46,031 bases of DNA from UBA2108 sp002713215 (GTDB taxonomy: Bacteria; Bacteroidota; Bacteroidia; Flavobacteriales_G; Salibacteraceae). The stretch lies in assembly GCA_937891015.1 (NCBI GenBank), contig CALAPY010000056.1, forward strand, positions 1 to 46,031, in the 5' to 3' direction. Below are positions 28,290-37,615 of the stretch, in pieces. Position 1 is the first letter of the stretch, and each line of letters begins with the position of its first letter. The position numbers were made by a program, and so were the translations under genes. The notes beneath the pieces were generated by a model. The model saw nothing but the letters and a program-made list of their open reading frames with translations, did no database searches and was not told where the DNA came from.

Positions 28290-29681
28290 ATGTCATTCTC
28301 AGAAAAATTTATAAAGGCTTTTAAATCGGTGCTTCCGGCCCCGTTTACCATTGCGGTTATTCTTACCGTAATTACTTGGTTTCTTGCCTTCTTCCTGGGG
28401 AGTTTTGAATCGTCGGGCTTAATCGATCGGGTATTTAGAGTTGCCCAATCGTGGGAAGTTGGTGTATGGAATAATGGCCTTTTGGTTTTTGCCGTTCAAA
28501 TGATGCTTATATTGGTATTGGGTCATGTATTGGCCTTAACCAAGCCAGTAGATTGGTTGATACAGCAGGCACTAAAGTATTGTACGAATACGGCTAACTC
28601 AGCAGCAGCGGTGGTTTTTCTTACCATGTTGGTTGGCCTTTTCAACTGGGGATTGGGTTTGGTTTTTGGAGCCATATTTGCCCGAAAGGTAGCAGAAAAG
28701 GCCGTAAGTAATGGAATGAGTTTAAATTATCCGCTAGTAGGTGCTGCTGGCTATTCTGCCTTGTTGGTTTGGCATGGTGGGCTTTCGGGATCTTCGCTCA
28801 CCAAAGTGGCAGAGGTGGGCCATTTGAGGTCCTTTATGCAAGGAATCTACTCTCCAGAACAAATTGCTTTACTTCCGGAACAGATCACATTTTCTGATAC
28901 GGTGTTTAGTCCAATGAATTTGGTTGTTTCGGTTGCGCTGCTGATAATTATTCCTGTGGTTATTTATCAGGTTGGAAAAAAGAGTAAACCGGAGCCAATA
29001 AGAATAAAACCGGGTAAGGTTGAGCATCCGGTAACTGAGAATTTAATAGGTGCGGAACGGTTGGATCATTCGACATTGTTGGGTATAGGGTTTGGGCTAA
29101 TTATTCTAATGGTAGCCGGGTTAAAAATGTTCTACTTCAATGATAAAGGGGTTTTGGCTTTTTTTACTCCCAACAACATTAACCTCTCCTTGCTTGGGCT
29201 CGGCCTTCTTTTTCATCAAAAGTTTTCTCACTTTCTGGGTGCTATGGAAGAGGCTATAAGTGGAGTATCAGGAATTCTCATTCAGTTCCCCCTTTATTTT
29301 GGAATTATGGGAATGATGAAGGGGTCCGGTTTAATTGACACATTTTCTATGGCAATGATTTCCATTTCCAATGAAACTACCTACCCTATCTTTACCTTTA
29401 TTTCAGCCGGAATCGTAAATATATTTGTACCCAGTGGTGGTGGGCAGTGGGCTGTACAGGGGCCAATTATTGTGCAGGCCGCGCAGGAAATAGGGGTTTC
29501 TTTGCCAAAGAGTATTATGGCTTTGGCTTACGGAGATCAGGTAACTAACATGTTACAGCCGTTTTGGGCACTTCCGCTGTTAGGGATAACCGGTCTTAAA
29601 GCCAAGGAGATCCTGCCGTATACTTTACTGTTGTTCCTTTTGGGCTCGGCGATCTTTGTTATTGGACTTTTGATTTTTTGA
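28290..29681 (+). CDS. atoE: Short-chain fatty acid transporter, AtoE family
   Basis: The 463-residue polytopic membrane protein matches the AtoE short-chain fatty acid uptake family in length and signatures. These include SVLPAPFTIAVILTVITW at the start, FNWGLGLVFGAIFARKVAEK, GAAGYSALLVWHGGLSGS and, near the C-terminus, FVPSGGGQWAVQGPIIVQAA. About ten to twelve membrane helices are visible. The family imports short-chain fatty acids such as butyrate or acetoacetate. No ato catabolic genes (CoA-transferase, thiolase) lie nearby. The ATG follows the stop of the TPR gene with no gap. Confidence 0.88.
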   Translation: MSFSEKFIKAFKSVLPAPFTIAVILTVITWFLAFFLGSFESSGLIDRVFRVAQSWEVGVWNNGLLVFAVQMMLILVLGHVLALTKPVDWLIQQALKYCTNTANSAAAVVFLTMLVGLFNWGLGLVFGAIFARKVAEKAVSNGMSLNYPLVGAAGYSALLVWHGGLSGSSLTKVAEVGHLRSFMQGIYSPEQIALLPEQITFSDTVFSPMNLVVSVALLIIIPVVIYQVGKKSKPEPIRIKPGKVEHPVTENLIGAERLDHSTLLGIGFGLIILMVAGLKMFYFNDKGVLAFFTPNNINLSLLGLGLLFHQKFSHFLGAMEEAISGVSGILIQFPLYFGIMGMMKGSGLIDTFSMAMISISNETTYPIFTFISAGIVNIFVPSGGGQWAVQGPIIVQAAQEIGVSLPKSIMALAYGDQVTNMLQPFWALPLLGITGLKAKEILPYTLLLFLLGSAIFVIGLLIF

Positions 29682-29706
29682 GTTCACTTATGTAACTTAA
29701 CAGACT

Positions 29707-30685
29707 ATGGCCTTGAAGCGAATCCCAATAAAACAACTGCTTTTTTTTTGCCTTAATATGCGGTCAATTCATATCGATCAGAAGCTGGTGTCAACCATTG
29801 TTTGGGCAACATGAGGTTTCCAAAATAATGATGTTTTACAATCCGGGCTATACCGGAATTAAAGCCAATTTAAACTTTGTTGGTGATTTGCGTTACTACG
29901 GAGAGAACGATTACATATCTCATTTTCTTGCCGATGGCCGCCTCGGGCGTTTCGATTCAATTAGGCAGTTAAATCCATCAACAGGAATTCATTATAGAAA
30001 TGATGTAATAGGTCCCATTATTCAGCAGTATTATGGAATAAGGCTAGCTAATTCTTTTAAGTTGAAAAAGGGACACAAACTTTCAGCCGGGTTGCTTTAT
30101 GATTATGTAAAAACGGATATTCAGAAAAGCCAATTTCGTACACCTGACGGTCTTGTTGGGAGCAATATACAAGATCCAACCATTGTTGCAACCAAGGAAT
30201 CAAGCCATTCACATGTCCTTGGGCTGGGTGTGTATTTCGAATCAAAAAGAAAGAAATTAAATGGTGGAATTTCATTAGATTACAAAGGAGTGTTTAATAG
30301 TGACAAAGATCCGGGAAAGGATTTTGGAAGAAAAAGTGACCTTCTACATACCAATGCATCCGTAGGAGCAACAATTAAGGCAGGAAGTTATATCCGAATT
30401 ATTCCCCTTGTATTTGCAAGGACCAATTATTCAACTACTACCGTGCGCATTTCAGCAAAAATATTCTTCAAAGATTGGGTATATATAGGCTCGGCTTGGG
30501 CCTTCCAAGAGCATTATTCATTAATGGCTGGCGCACGATTTGGTTGGAAAAAAATTGGAAAATTTGAGCTGGGTTTTGCTTCACATTATCCAAAGTCAAT
30601 TTCATTTTTCGAATATGCTCACTATGCTTATATCAACTATTTTTTTCGATCAAAAAATAATTTCGAATCAGTAAACTACAACTAA
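29707..30685 (+). pseudogene. PorP/SprF-family T9SS protein, frameshifted in a T9 run inside the signal peptide
   Basis: The frame from a TTG at 29798 to 30685 encodes most of a PorP/SprF outer-membrane beta-barrel protein (MMFYNPGYTGIKANL, later VLGLGVYFESKRKKLNGGIS and a barrel C-terminus), but without a signal peptide. An ATG at 29707 in another frame begins MALKRIPIKQLLFF. If one T is removed from the nine-T run at 29741-29749, the two join as a normal signal peptide, LLFFALICGQFISI, followed by the expected mature start. As given, the export signal is cut off. This may be slippage-based on/off switching, a mutation or a homopolymer error. A second PorP/SprF gene follows. Confidence 0.78.
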
Positions 30686-30756
30686 CTGACTGAGGCATTT
30701 TCAGTTTAAACAATAAATGACCGGCTGTTAAGTTCTATTTGGAACAAAACACAACT

Positions 30757-31770
30757 ATGAAATACACCCAACTAAAAATTAGTGTTGGTATCACCTTACT
30801 GGTTTTTGCATTCAGCGGATTTAGTCAAAATCAATTAGAAACGCCCTTTTTTAATGAGGCACAATGGTATTTCAATCCAGCCGCTTCAGGAGTTAAGGGG
30901 AAATTGAATGCCAATATTATCTACAGTTATGAACCCTCTTTTTATCAGGGAAATGACTATTCCATGAGTAGGGCCGTCGTAGGTGTAGATGGTCAACTTC
31001 CATTTTTTAAAAAAATGAAACAACTCAACCTTTCTTATGGAGTAACAACAAACCTTCTGGCTCCAAATGGAATAGATCAAAGCGATTTTTATAAATTTCA
31101 AATAACCGGCGAAAAGTATAAGGAGTTTGGAATGAGCTTGTCGAATCAGTTTAAGTTAAAAAATGGACATACACTTAGCATCGGTGTATTTTACCGCTGG
31201 GCAAAATACAGTGATGTATATCGAATAGGTAGGTACGAGCAAGTAAATCAGGTTGGAGAGCCACCCTTTTACGATGTAAGGTATTCACCGGAAGAAAGAA
31301 ACCTCAGAATAAATGTTGTTGGGCTCGGTGCCTATTATGAGAATAAAGACGGTTCAGTTTTTGGCGGTATTAGTGTTGATAATTCGCCTCGCTATATGAG
31401 TAATATTATTCTGGAAGGAGAAGGGTTTACCAGCCCAATTTATTCCGGGGATATTTGGAATCTTAGGGCCAATTATGGAATGAATATCAAGCTTGGTTCT
31501 AACTTTAAGCTCCAACCCAGCATTGCATATCACATTAACGATTTGTATAACTCGGTAGATGTTGGATTGAGACTTTACCTAAGGGATAGGTATTATATAG
31601 GCTTTGTACAACAGGATAATGGCAATTCATATGGTGCAGTTACCGGAGTTAACTTTAAGCGATTTGAAATTGGCGCTTCTCTTGGCAAGTCTTTCATTGG
31701 AAGTCAAAATAACCAGCCTATTATAGCAAACCTATTCGTTACCTATAAGTTTTTACAAAAAAAGAAATAG
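30757..31770 (+). CDS. PorP/SprF-family type IX secretion membrane protein
   Basis: The 338-residue protein has a signal peptide (ISVGITLLVFAFSGFSQ). The family start is clear: PFFNEAQWYFNPAASGVKGK, corresponding to the common Q-x-x-x-N-P-A-x-x-G pattern. Beta-strand repeats follow, with FGMSLSNQFKLKNGHTLSIG and VVGLGAYYENKDGSVFGGIS. The family forms outer-membrane barrels that help T9SS substrates reach or stay at the surface. The ATG at 30757 is preferred over the TTG at 30739 because it starts the signal peptide. It is a paralogue of the gene just upstream (29707-30685). The large adhesin gene that often accompanies sprF is not present here. Confidence 0.86.
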   Translation: MKYTQLKISVGITLLVFAFSGFSQNQLETPFFNEAQWYFNPAASGVKGKLNANIIYSYEPSFYQGNDYSMSRAVVGVDGQLPFFKKMKQLNLSYGVTTNLLAPNGIDQSDFYKFQITGEKYKEFGMSLSNQFKLKNGHTLSIGVFYRWAKYSDVYRIGRYEQVNQVGEPPFYDVRYSPEERNLRINVVGLGAYYENKDGSVFGGISVDNSPRYMSNIILEGEGFTSPIYSGDIWNLRANYGMNIKLGSNFKLQPSIAYHINDLYNSVDVGLRLYLRDRYYIGFVQQDNGNSYGAVTGVNFKRFEIGASLGKSFIGSQNNQPIIANLFVTYKFLQKKK

Positions 31771-31922
31771 CTCCTTTTTATTGATGAATGGAACTTGATA
31801 TTTTGGAATTCAAACAAGTAAATAACCTTCCAGGCTAACTATATACAATTATCGGATCAGATAAATCTATTACGCTCTTATAATCAGTAAGTTAAAATTA
31901 ATAGATTACGGCTTTTATATCC

Positions 31923-31930
31923 TACTTTTG
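31923..31930 (+). promoter_or_regulatory. Putative -7 box of typA
   Basis: TACTTTTG, followed by CGGCC, is the classical Bacteroidota -7 promoter element and lies 19 bases before the typA start codon. The 180-bp region upstream shows no other feature I can name. Confidence 0.65.
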
Positions 31931-31949
31931 CGGCCGATTTTAGAAAACT

Positions 31950-33743
31950 ATGGAAAACATTAGAAACGTAGCCATTATTGCTCACGTAGATCACGGTAAA
32001 ACCACGCTTGTAGATAAAATCTTACATCATTGCGAATTATTCCGTGATAATGAAGAAACAGGCGACTTAATCCTTGACAACAACGACCAGGAAAGAGAGA
32101 GGGGAATTACCATTTTTTCGAAAAACGTTTCCGTAAAATACAAGGGTACTAAAATCAATATCATTGATACACCAGGACACGCCGATTTTGGTGGAGAAGT
32201 TGAGCGGGTACTTAATATGGCAGATGGTGTACTGTTACTGGTAGATGCATTTGAAGGACCTATGCCTCAAACCCGTTATGTATTATCGAAAGCGTTGGAG
32301 CTAGGATTAAAACCGATAGTGGTTATTAATAAAGTAGATAAACCAAATTGCCGCCCCGAAGAGGTTCACGAAATGGTGTTTGATCTAATGTTTAATCTGG
32401 ATGCCACCGAAGATCAATTGGATTTCACCACCGCTTATGGTTCTGCTAAGGACGAGTGGATGAGTGGTGACCCTGAAAACAGAACCGAAAATATTGAACC
32501 ACTATTGGACATGATCTTAGAGAATGTTCCGGTTCCAACTATTGAAGCCGGAACGCTTCAAATGCAAATCACCACCATTGATTATTCGTCATATGTTGGG
32601 CGAATTGCCATTGGAAGAGTGAGCCGGGGAACCTTGAAAGAGAATATGCCAGTTAACCTGGTAAAAAGAGACGGAACTGTAATTCGTTCCAGAACCAAGG
32701 AGATTTTCACATTTGATGGATTGGGACGTCAAAAGGTAACTGAAGTTAATGCTGGAGACCTTTGTGCGTTAACGGGAATCCCTGAGTTTGAAATTGGGGA
32801 TACTGTAGCTGACTTTGAAAACCCAGAGGGATTAAAGGCCATTTCTATTGATGAGCCAACCATGAGCATGATGTTTACGATTAATAATTCACCCTTTTTT
32901 GGAAAGGAAGGTGAATTTGTAACATCTCGTCATCTAAGGGATAGATTGACCAATGAGACAGAAAGAAACCTAGCCTTAAAGGTGGAGGAAACAGGGTCAC
33001 CGGATTCATTGATGGTTTTTGGGAGAGGCATTATGCACCTTTCCGTATTAATTGAAACTATGCGTCGGGAGGGGTATGAACTTCAGGTTGGTCAGCCTCA
33101 GGTTATCATTAAAGAAATTGATGGGGTTAAATCCGAACCAATTGAATTGTTAACCATTGATGTTCCGGAAGAAAGTTCAGGTAAGGTAATTGAATTGGTA
33201 AACCAGAGAAAAGGTGAAATGGTAATCATGGAGCCAAAGGGTGATCTAATTCATTTGGAATTCAATATTCCTTCTCGGGGTATTATTGGATTGCGAACCA
33301 ATGTCCTGAACGTGTCCGCTGGTGAAGCTATTATGGCTCACCGATTTTTAGCCTATGAACCTTGGAAGGGAGATATTCCTACCAGAAAGAATGGGACTTT
33401 AATTGCGTTGGAGACAGGAACCACAATTCCGTTTGCCCTGGATAAGTTGCAAGATCGAGGTAAATTCTTTGTTCCACCTGGAGTAGAGATTTACGAAGGC
33501 CAGATTTTGGGCGAGCACATTCGTAGCAACGACCTTACCATTAACGTTACCAAAACGAAAAAGCTTACTAACATGCGTACTCAAAGTACGGATGATAAAG
33601 TAAGGTTAGCCCCACCAACTATATTCTCACTCGAAGAAGCACTTGAATATATCCAAAAGGATGAATACGTAGAGGTTACACCCAAGAATATTCGGCTTAG
33701 AAAAATTAAGTTGAAAGAAAACGAAAGGAAGAGAGACAATTAA
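31950..33743 (+). CDS. typA: Translational GTPase TypA/BipA
   Basis: The 597-residue protein is full length for TypA/BipA, a ribosome-binding GTPase of the EF-G family involved in ribosome assembly and stress adaptation. The GTP-binding motifs are intact: P-loop AHVDHGKTTL (11-20), G2 region with RGIT, DTPGHADF (73-80) and NKVDKP (127-132). The EF-Tu-like domain II, an EF-G-type domain and the BipA-specific C-terminal domain, with ATMRTQS-like NMRTQSTDDKVRLAPP near the end, are present. It has its own promoter and terminator and is therefore probably monocistronic. Confidence 0.97.
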   Translation: MENIRNVAIIAHVDHGKTTLVDKILHHCELFRDNEETGDLILDNNDQERERGITIFSKNVSVKYKGTKINIIDTPGHADFGGEVERVLNMADGVLLLVDAFEGPMPQTRYVLSKALELGLKPIVVINKVDKPNCRPEEVHEMVFDLMFNLDATEDQLDFTTAYGSAKDEWMSGDPENRTENIEPLLDMILENVPVPTIEAGTLQMQITTIDYSSYVGRIAIGRVSRGTLKENMPVNLVKRDGTVIRSRTKEIFTFDGLGRQKVTEVNAGDLCALTGIPEFEIGDTVADFENPEGLKAISIDEPTMSMMFTINNSPFFGKEGEFVTSRHLRDRLTNETERNLALKVEETGSPDSLMVFGRGIMHLSVLIETMRREGYELQVGQPQVIIKEIDGVKSEPIELLTIDVPEESSGKVIELVNQRKGEMVIMEPKGDLIHLEFNIPSRGIIGLRTNVLNVSAGEAIMAHRFLAYEPWKGDIPTRKNGTLIALETGTTIPFALDKLQDRGKFFVPPGVEIYEGQILGEHIRSNDLTINVTKTKKLTNMRTQSTDDKVRLAPPTIFSLEEALEYIQKDEYVEVTPKNIRLRKIKLKENERKRDN

Positions 33744-33758
33744 TTATTGTTGATAGTG

Positions 33759-33785
33759 AAAGGGCTGATATTCAGCCCTTTTTTG
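33759..33785 (+). terminator. Rho-independent terminator after typA
   Basis: AAAGGGCTGA and TCAGCCCTTT form a 10-bp stem with a three-base loop and run into a T tract. It lies 15 bases after the typA stop. Confidence 0.9.
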
Positions 33786-33817
33786 TGTATGGGATTAACT
33801 AGCGAGTCGACCAGAAA

Positions 33818-34579
33818 CTAACGAAAGGATAGTTGTTGCAACCGTTTCCCTGAGAATACGATAATCATCTTGGCTCGCGGTATCCTTTTTCCTGTAATGG
33901 TTTTTTCAATGGGCAAAACCCAGCAGGCCATATTGGAATATGATCTGGTTCTCAGGAGCTTTCCCTGACGACTTCTGTAAAGCCATAAGGACAAGTCTTT
34001 TCCAAACTCTTCGTAGGTAAAAGGAGCAATAGGTTCCGGGGTTAAGGCTGAGTCTTTGAGTTGGGATCGATTTCCATAAAATAAGTGGTATTCAGTTTTT
34101 GTATCGGTAGAATTATAAAAATATTCCCTTTTTTCATCATAATTCAACAGATAAGGGATATCAATCATAACAGCAATTAGTCCCTCATTAACCCCCATTC
34201 TCTTACCTGACAAATACAAGTATTTATTCATTCGATTTTGAGACTTTGCAGTTGGTTTAAATTTATGGTAGTTTAGATTTAGGATGTATACATAGGCCAG
34301 TCGATCCAGGGTAGTATCGTAATTAAACTCCAACCTCCTATTTTTAGACCTTAGTTCATTGAGAGCTTTGAACAAACTTGCATTCAGCTTTTCCTGATCG
34401 ATGTTATGTGGGTCCAAAACCTCGTTTCCATCAACTTCTTTTTCCTTTACAAGAATTTGATTGGTATAGAAATGAAAGGTGCTATCGTAGGATTTTACAA
34501 AGGACTTCGATTGGGAGTATCCTGTCAAACTTATAATCTGAATGAAAATGCAGAGACTAAAGCAGACGCTCGATTTCAT
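33818..34579 (-). CDS. Secreted protein with divergent CAP/SCP-like segment
   Basis: The 253-residue protein has a signal peptide (VCFSLCIFIQIISLTGYSQ). Residues around 65-105 (KLNASLFKALNELRSKNRRL, then TLDRLAYVYILNLNYHKF) resemble the first helices of CAP/SCP-superfamily domains, where a short motif rich in Leu, Asn and Arg precedes an ageing His. The later CAP signature motifs are not evident, so I hold this loosely. The gene start overlaps the end of the LRR-protein gene by 23 bp, in another frame, which argues for coupled expression. Function unknown. Confidence 0.55.
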   Translation of the reverse strand: MKSSVCFSLCIFIQIISLTGYSQSKSFVKSYDSTFHFYTNQILVKEKEVDGNEVLDPHNIDQEKLNASLFKALNELRSKNRRLEFNYDTTLDRLAYVYILNLNYHKFKPTAKSQNRMNKYLYLSGKRMGVNEGLIAVMIDIPYLLNYDEKREYFYNSTDTKTEYHLFYGNRSQLKDSALTPEPIAPFTYEEFGKDLSLWLYRSRQGKLLRTRSYSNMACWVLPIEKTITGKRIPRAKMIIVFSGKRLQQLSFR

Positions 34580-37424
34580 CGTATCCCGTAGTTTTTTTGT
34601 CTAGTATTTTAAGCTTTAATGTTCTTTTTCCCAGTGCTTTTGCCTCTTTCAGAGTTCGGCTGCTTACTACACCTAATTTGTCATTGGGCAAATCTACGAG
34701 GACCGAAACACTATTTTTACCATCGTACCAAAACGAGTTTTGCCAAATTAAACCCATCGTTCCCTTTTTAGTGTTATCCACTACTATTATTTTATTAGGT
34801 TGAACTATTTCTCCGTTCTCTGCTAGAAGATTTCCTTTGAACTTATTTGGTTGCGCAAATTGATATTTTATGTCTTCGTTGTAAGTTCCGAAACTTCTAA
34901 CAGAAAAAAACTGGCGGGTGGGTATTCTTAAGTTAGATGCTTGAATCTCTTCTTCGCTCATTACAACCACACTATCATCGAACCAGACATTAAATAAATT
35001 TTCTCCTTTTTCCTTAACCAATTCATTGTATTTATACGTTTCGTCTTCGTAAGATTTATACCGGGCATAGTATTTATCCCAATAGGGTTGTACGCGCTGA
35101 TCAACGCGATTCCACCTCTTTTTGGTTCTGGCTAAACTCCTGTTATAAGAGCGGTAAAAGTGCTTTATTTTTTTTGCTTCAACATCATGGTTGTTTGTAG
35201 CGAATTCCGGGTAACAAGGAATTATAATTTTTTCGTTATAAGCAGTTATAATGAGATCGAAATTGTCGTTCTTCACATTGGGTATCAATTCAATATCTCT
35301 GATAATAGAAGGCCGGTTCCATTTGGAAGTCCAAAAGCTTTCATACTCGGATTGCCTTTTGTAGTAACGAGTTAAATCTTTTCGCAACGAGTCTAATTTG
35401 GATTTCATTTCAGCGGCGTTGTTTCCATCATAAACCCATTTGGCTTTTTTGAACTCTCGGATGTAACTGAACCTCTTGTAATTACGCCCTCCTCGAATAG
35501 AGTTATATTTAGGGAAAAGGGAAATTGAAAAACTCTCCTTTTGACTGATTTTCTTAGTTTTAAAAACAATTCGTTGATACCGGGACCTTTCATATGGCAT
35601 AACTGGTTCCACAGGTTTGTTGATACTGAGCATCATCTTTATCTGTCCATTGAATTCGGCCAGGTCTTTCTCGGTTATTTGGGTCAGTGAGTCATTTTCT
35701 AATTTTTCCCATTGTCCGGTTGCCTCGTCCAAAAAATAGAGTGTATCGGTTGTCCTGTTTACGGGAAGGGCAGCCTGAATTGGGTTATCTGGGTTTATGG
35801 ATATTCCGGTGTTTGGAGTTTCCAGCTGAATACTAAACATGGATGAAGAAGAGAAAAACTCAGTTTGATTATTATTTTGTTCGGTCATTGGAATTCCCGC
35901 AAGGGCGATCTCTAGTGGGGTAGCATAGGTTTCTACAATCAGATTTACAGGCTCGGTTAGTGGTTTGCCTTTTGAATCCAGAAATGCATTTTCAGGAATA
36001 AATAAACTATAACCGTTGTCAGTTTTGATACTCTTTGAAGTGCCTGGAGCATAGGTAATTTCTGTTGAATTGGTTAGGCCTTTAACTTCTATCTTTTCAG
36101 GTCTGGCAATCAGTGGAGAGTCCATTTCCAACGGTTGTTTCTTATAGCTTAGTTTAAGGCTGGGAAAAGTAGATTTAAGTTTTAGAATTTCTTCGCTACT
36201 GGTGTTGGTACTGGTCACGTTTAAGGATTTAATATGGGAGTTATCGGATAAGTTGGAGGTGTAAAATTTCAGGTTCGACCCACTTAAATCGGCATGGTTC
36301 AACGAGTCCCATCCTACAAGGTTGATTGTCTTCACTCCACCGGTATTTTGTATTCTTAGATTTTTTACTTCGGGCAAGGAGCCAAATAGTGAATCGCCAT
36401 CCAGCACGATTTCGGAATTACGAATTTCCATAGTATTCAATGCAGGAAAATTGCTGCTGTCTAAATAAGGCAGTTTGAGCTCATTTCCCTGCAGTACCAT
36501 TGCTGAAAGTTTGTTCAAAGAAGTATTTGTTGGCTTAAGTACAACACCGTTCAGGCTTATTATTTCCAGTGATTTTAAATCGGCTAATTCGTTAAGGAAT
36601 TCAAGGTGCTTCGATTTCAAATGATTCTGAGGGTAGATAATTTTTAGAGATTCTAATTGAGTAAGTTCTGCAAGCGATTCATTTAGTCTTTTACAATCGC
36701 CATTCCTTATTTCCAATTCTTTAACCTGATCCAGTAGCTTGAAGTTTTTTGGGAATCGGTCTACTGGACCTGTTGCTAATTGATTGAGATTAGGCATATT
36801 GGCCAGACTGAAAATCGCTTCCTGATTCAGTAGGTTTTTATTGTGTTTTATGTTAAGTGTTTTGATACTGGAAGCCAGTTGAATTTCTCCCGGTAATTCA
36901 GAAAGTTTATTGCATGATACGTCAAGTTCAGTTAGAGTGATTTTTGTGAATAGTTCCGGAGGTAAGTGTTGTAAATAATTATTAGAAAGGTTCAGCTTTT
37001 TTAGCGATAGAGAGCTGGTTATATCTGGGGACAAATAGTACATGCGATTCCTCGAAAGGTTAAGCTCTTCCAGGTTTTCAAGATTTGAAATTGCAGCAAA
37101 AATGGAGTTTTGGTCTATTCTTTCGTTTGATGAGTACTCTAGAAACCTTAGCTTTTTAATCTCACCTACCCAGGACGGAAGCTTTCTGATTTCAGTCTTT
37201 CGAATTACCAGCCTTTCCACGTTTTTACAATTTAAAAGCTCTTTAGGTAGCTTATCGATTTGATTTCCTTCCAGTATTACATTTTTCACGGTGTTGGAAT
37301 TTTCAACCATACAATCAACGGTATAACAGGTGGAATTTTGAGCCGATTGGGCAACTGAAATTTCAATCGAGATTATATGGATAAATAGAAGAAGTAAACT
37401 GTAAATTTTAAGGTTGAATTTCAT
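34557..37424 (-). CDS. Secreted leucine-rich-repeat protein
   Basis: The 955-residue protein has a signal peptide (IYSLLLLFIHIISIEISVAQ). About 16 leucine-rich repeats cover residues 45-430 (LEELNLSRNRMYYL, LKKLNLSNNYLQHLPPEL, LTELDVSCNKLSELPGEI). A middle domain contains GYSLFIPENAFLDSKGKPLT and a following EIALAGIPM, a pattern common in Bacteroidota surface proteins and probably an immunoglobulin-like or ZU5-like fold. The last 350 residues are a charged helical region rich in Tyr, Lys and Arg without a family I know. The ATG at 37424 is preferred to an upstream in-frame start because it begins the signal peptide. There is no clear T9SS sorting domain at the C-terminus. A surface or periplasmic binding role is likely. 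Confidence 0.82.
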   Translation of the reverse strand: MKFNLKIYSLLLLFIHIISIEISVAQSAQNSTCYTVDCMVENSNTVKNVILEGNQIDKLPKELLNCKNVERLVIRKTEIRKLPSWVGEIKKLRFLEYSSNERIDQNSIFAAISNLENLEELNLSRNRMYYLSPDITSSLSLKKLNLSNNYLQHLPPELFTKITLTELDVSCNKLSELPGEIQLASSIKTLNIKHNKNLLNQEAIFSLANMPNLNQLATGPVDRFPKNFKLLDQVKELEIRNGDCKRLNESLAELTQLESLKIIYPQNHLKSKHLEFLNELADLKSLEIISLNGVVLKPTNTSLNKLSAMVLQGNELKLPYLDSSNFPALNTMEIRNSEIVLDGDSLFGSLPEVKNLRIQNTGGVKTINLVGWDSLNHADLSGSNLKFYTSNLSDNSHIKSLNVTSTNTSSEEILKLKSTFPSLKLSYKKQPLEMDSPLIARPEKIEVKGLTNSTEITYAPGTSKSIKTDNGYSLFIPENAFLDSKGKPLTEPVNLIVETYATPLEIALAGIPMTEQNNNQTEFFSSSSMFSIQLETPNTGISINPDNPIQAALPVNRTTDTLYFLDEATGQWEKLENDSLTQITEKDLAEFNGQIKMMLSINKPVEPVMPYERSRYQRIVFKTKKISQKESFSISLFPKYNSIRGGRNYKRFSYIREFKKAKWVYDGNNAAEMKSKLDSLRKDLTRYYKRQSEYESFWTSKWNRPSIIRDIELIPNVKNDNFDLIITAYNEKIIIPCYPEFATNNHDVEAKKIKHFYRSYNRSLARTKKRWNRVDQRVQPYWDKYYARYKSYEDETYKYNELVKEKGENLFNVWFDDSVVVMSEEEIQASNLRIPTRQFFSVRSFGTYNEDIKYQFAQPNKFKGNLLAENGEIVQPNKIIVVDNTKKGTMGLIWQNSFWYDGKNSVSVLVDLPNDKLGVVSSRTLKEAKALGKRTLKLKILDKKTTGYDEIERLL

Positions 37425-37512
37425 GGTATTAAAGATTAGAAGTTGTAATAAATTACGCAATTACTTCAATTTAATTGCTTTTGAATTAATAATTCATTTC
37501 CATAACAAAGAT

Positions 37513-37548
37513 GAGTCCAACCTGAATTTAACCACTAAATTTGGACTC
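37513..37548. repeat. Inverted repeat in divergent promoter region
   Basis: GAGTCCAA (37513-37520) and TTGGACTC (37541-37548) are perfect inverted repeats, with a further AATTT/AAATT match inside. The site is midway between the LRR gene and the SDR gene, which are divergent, and could be an operator or a cruciform. No regulator can be assigned. Confidence 0.4.
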
Positions 37549-37615
37549 AAACGCACAGAAAGCATACATTCTATGTTCAATTGATTTAAATTCTCGAACA
37601 TTATAAAAAGTTACA

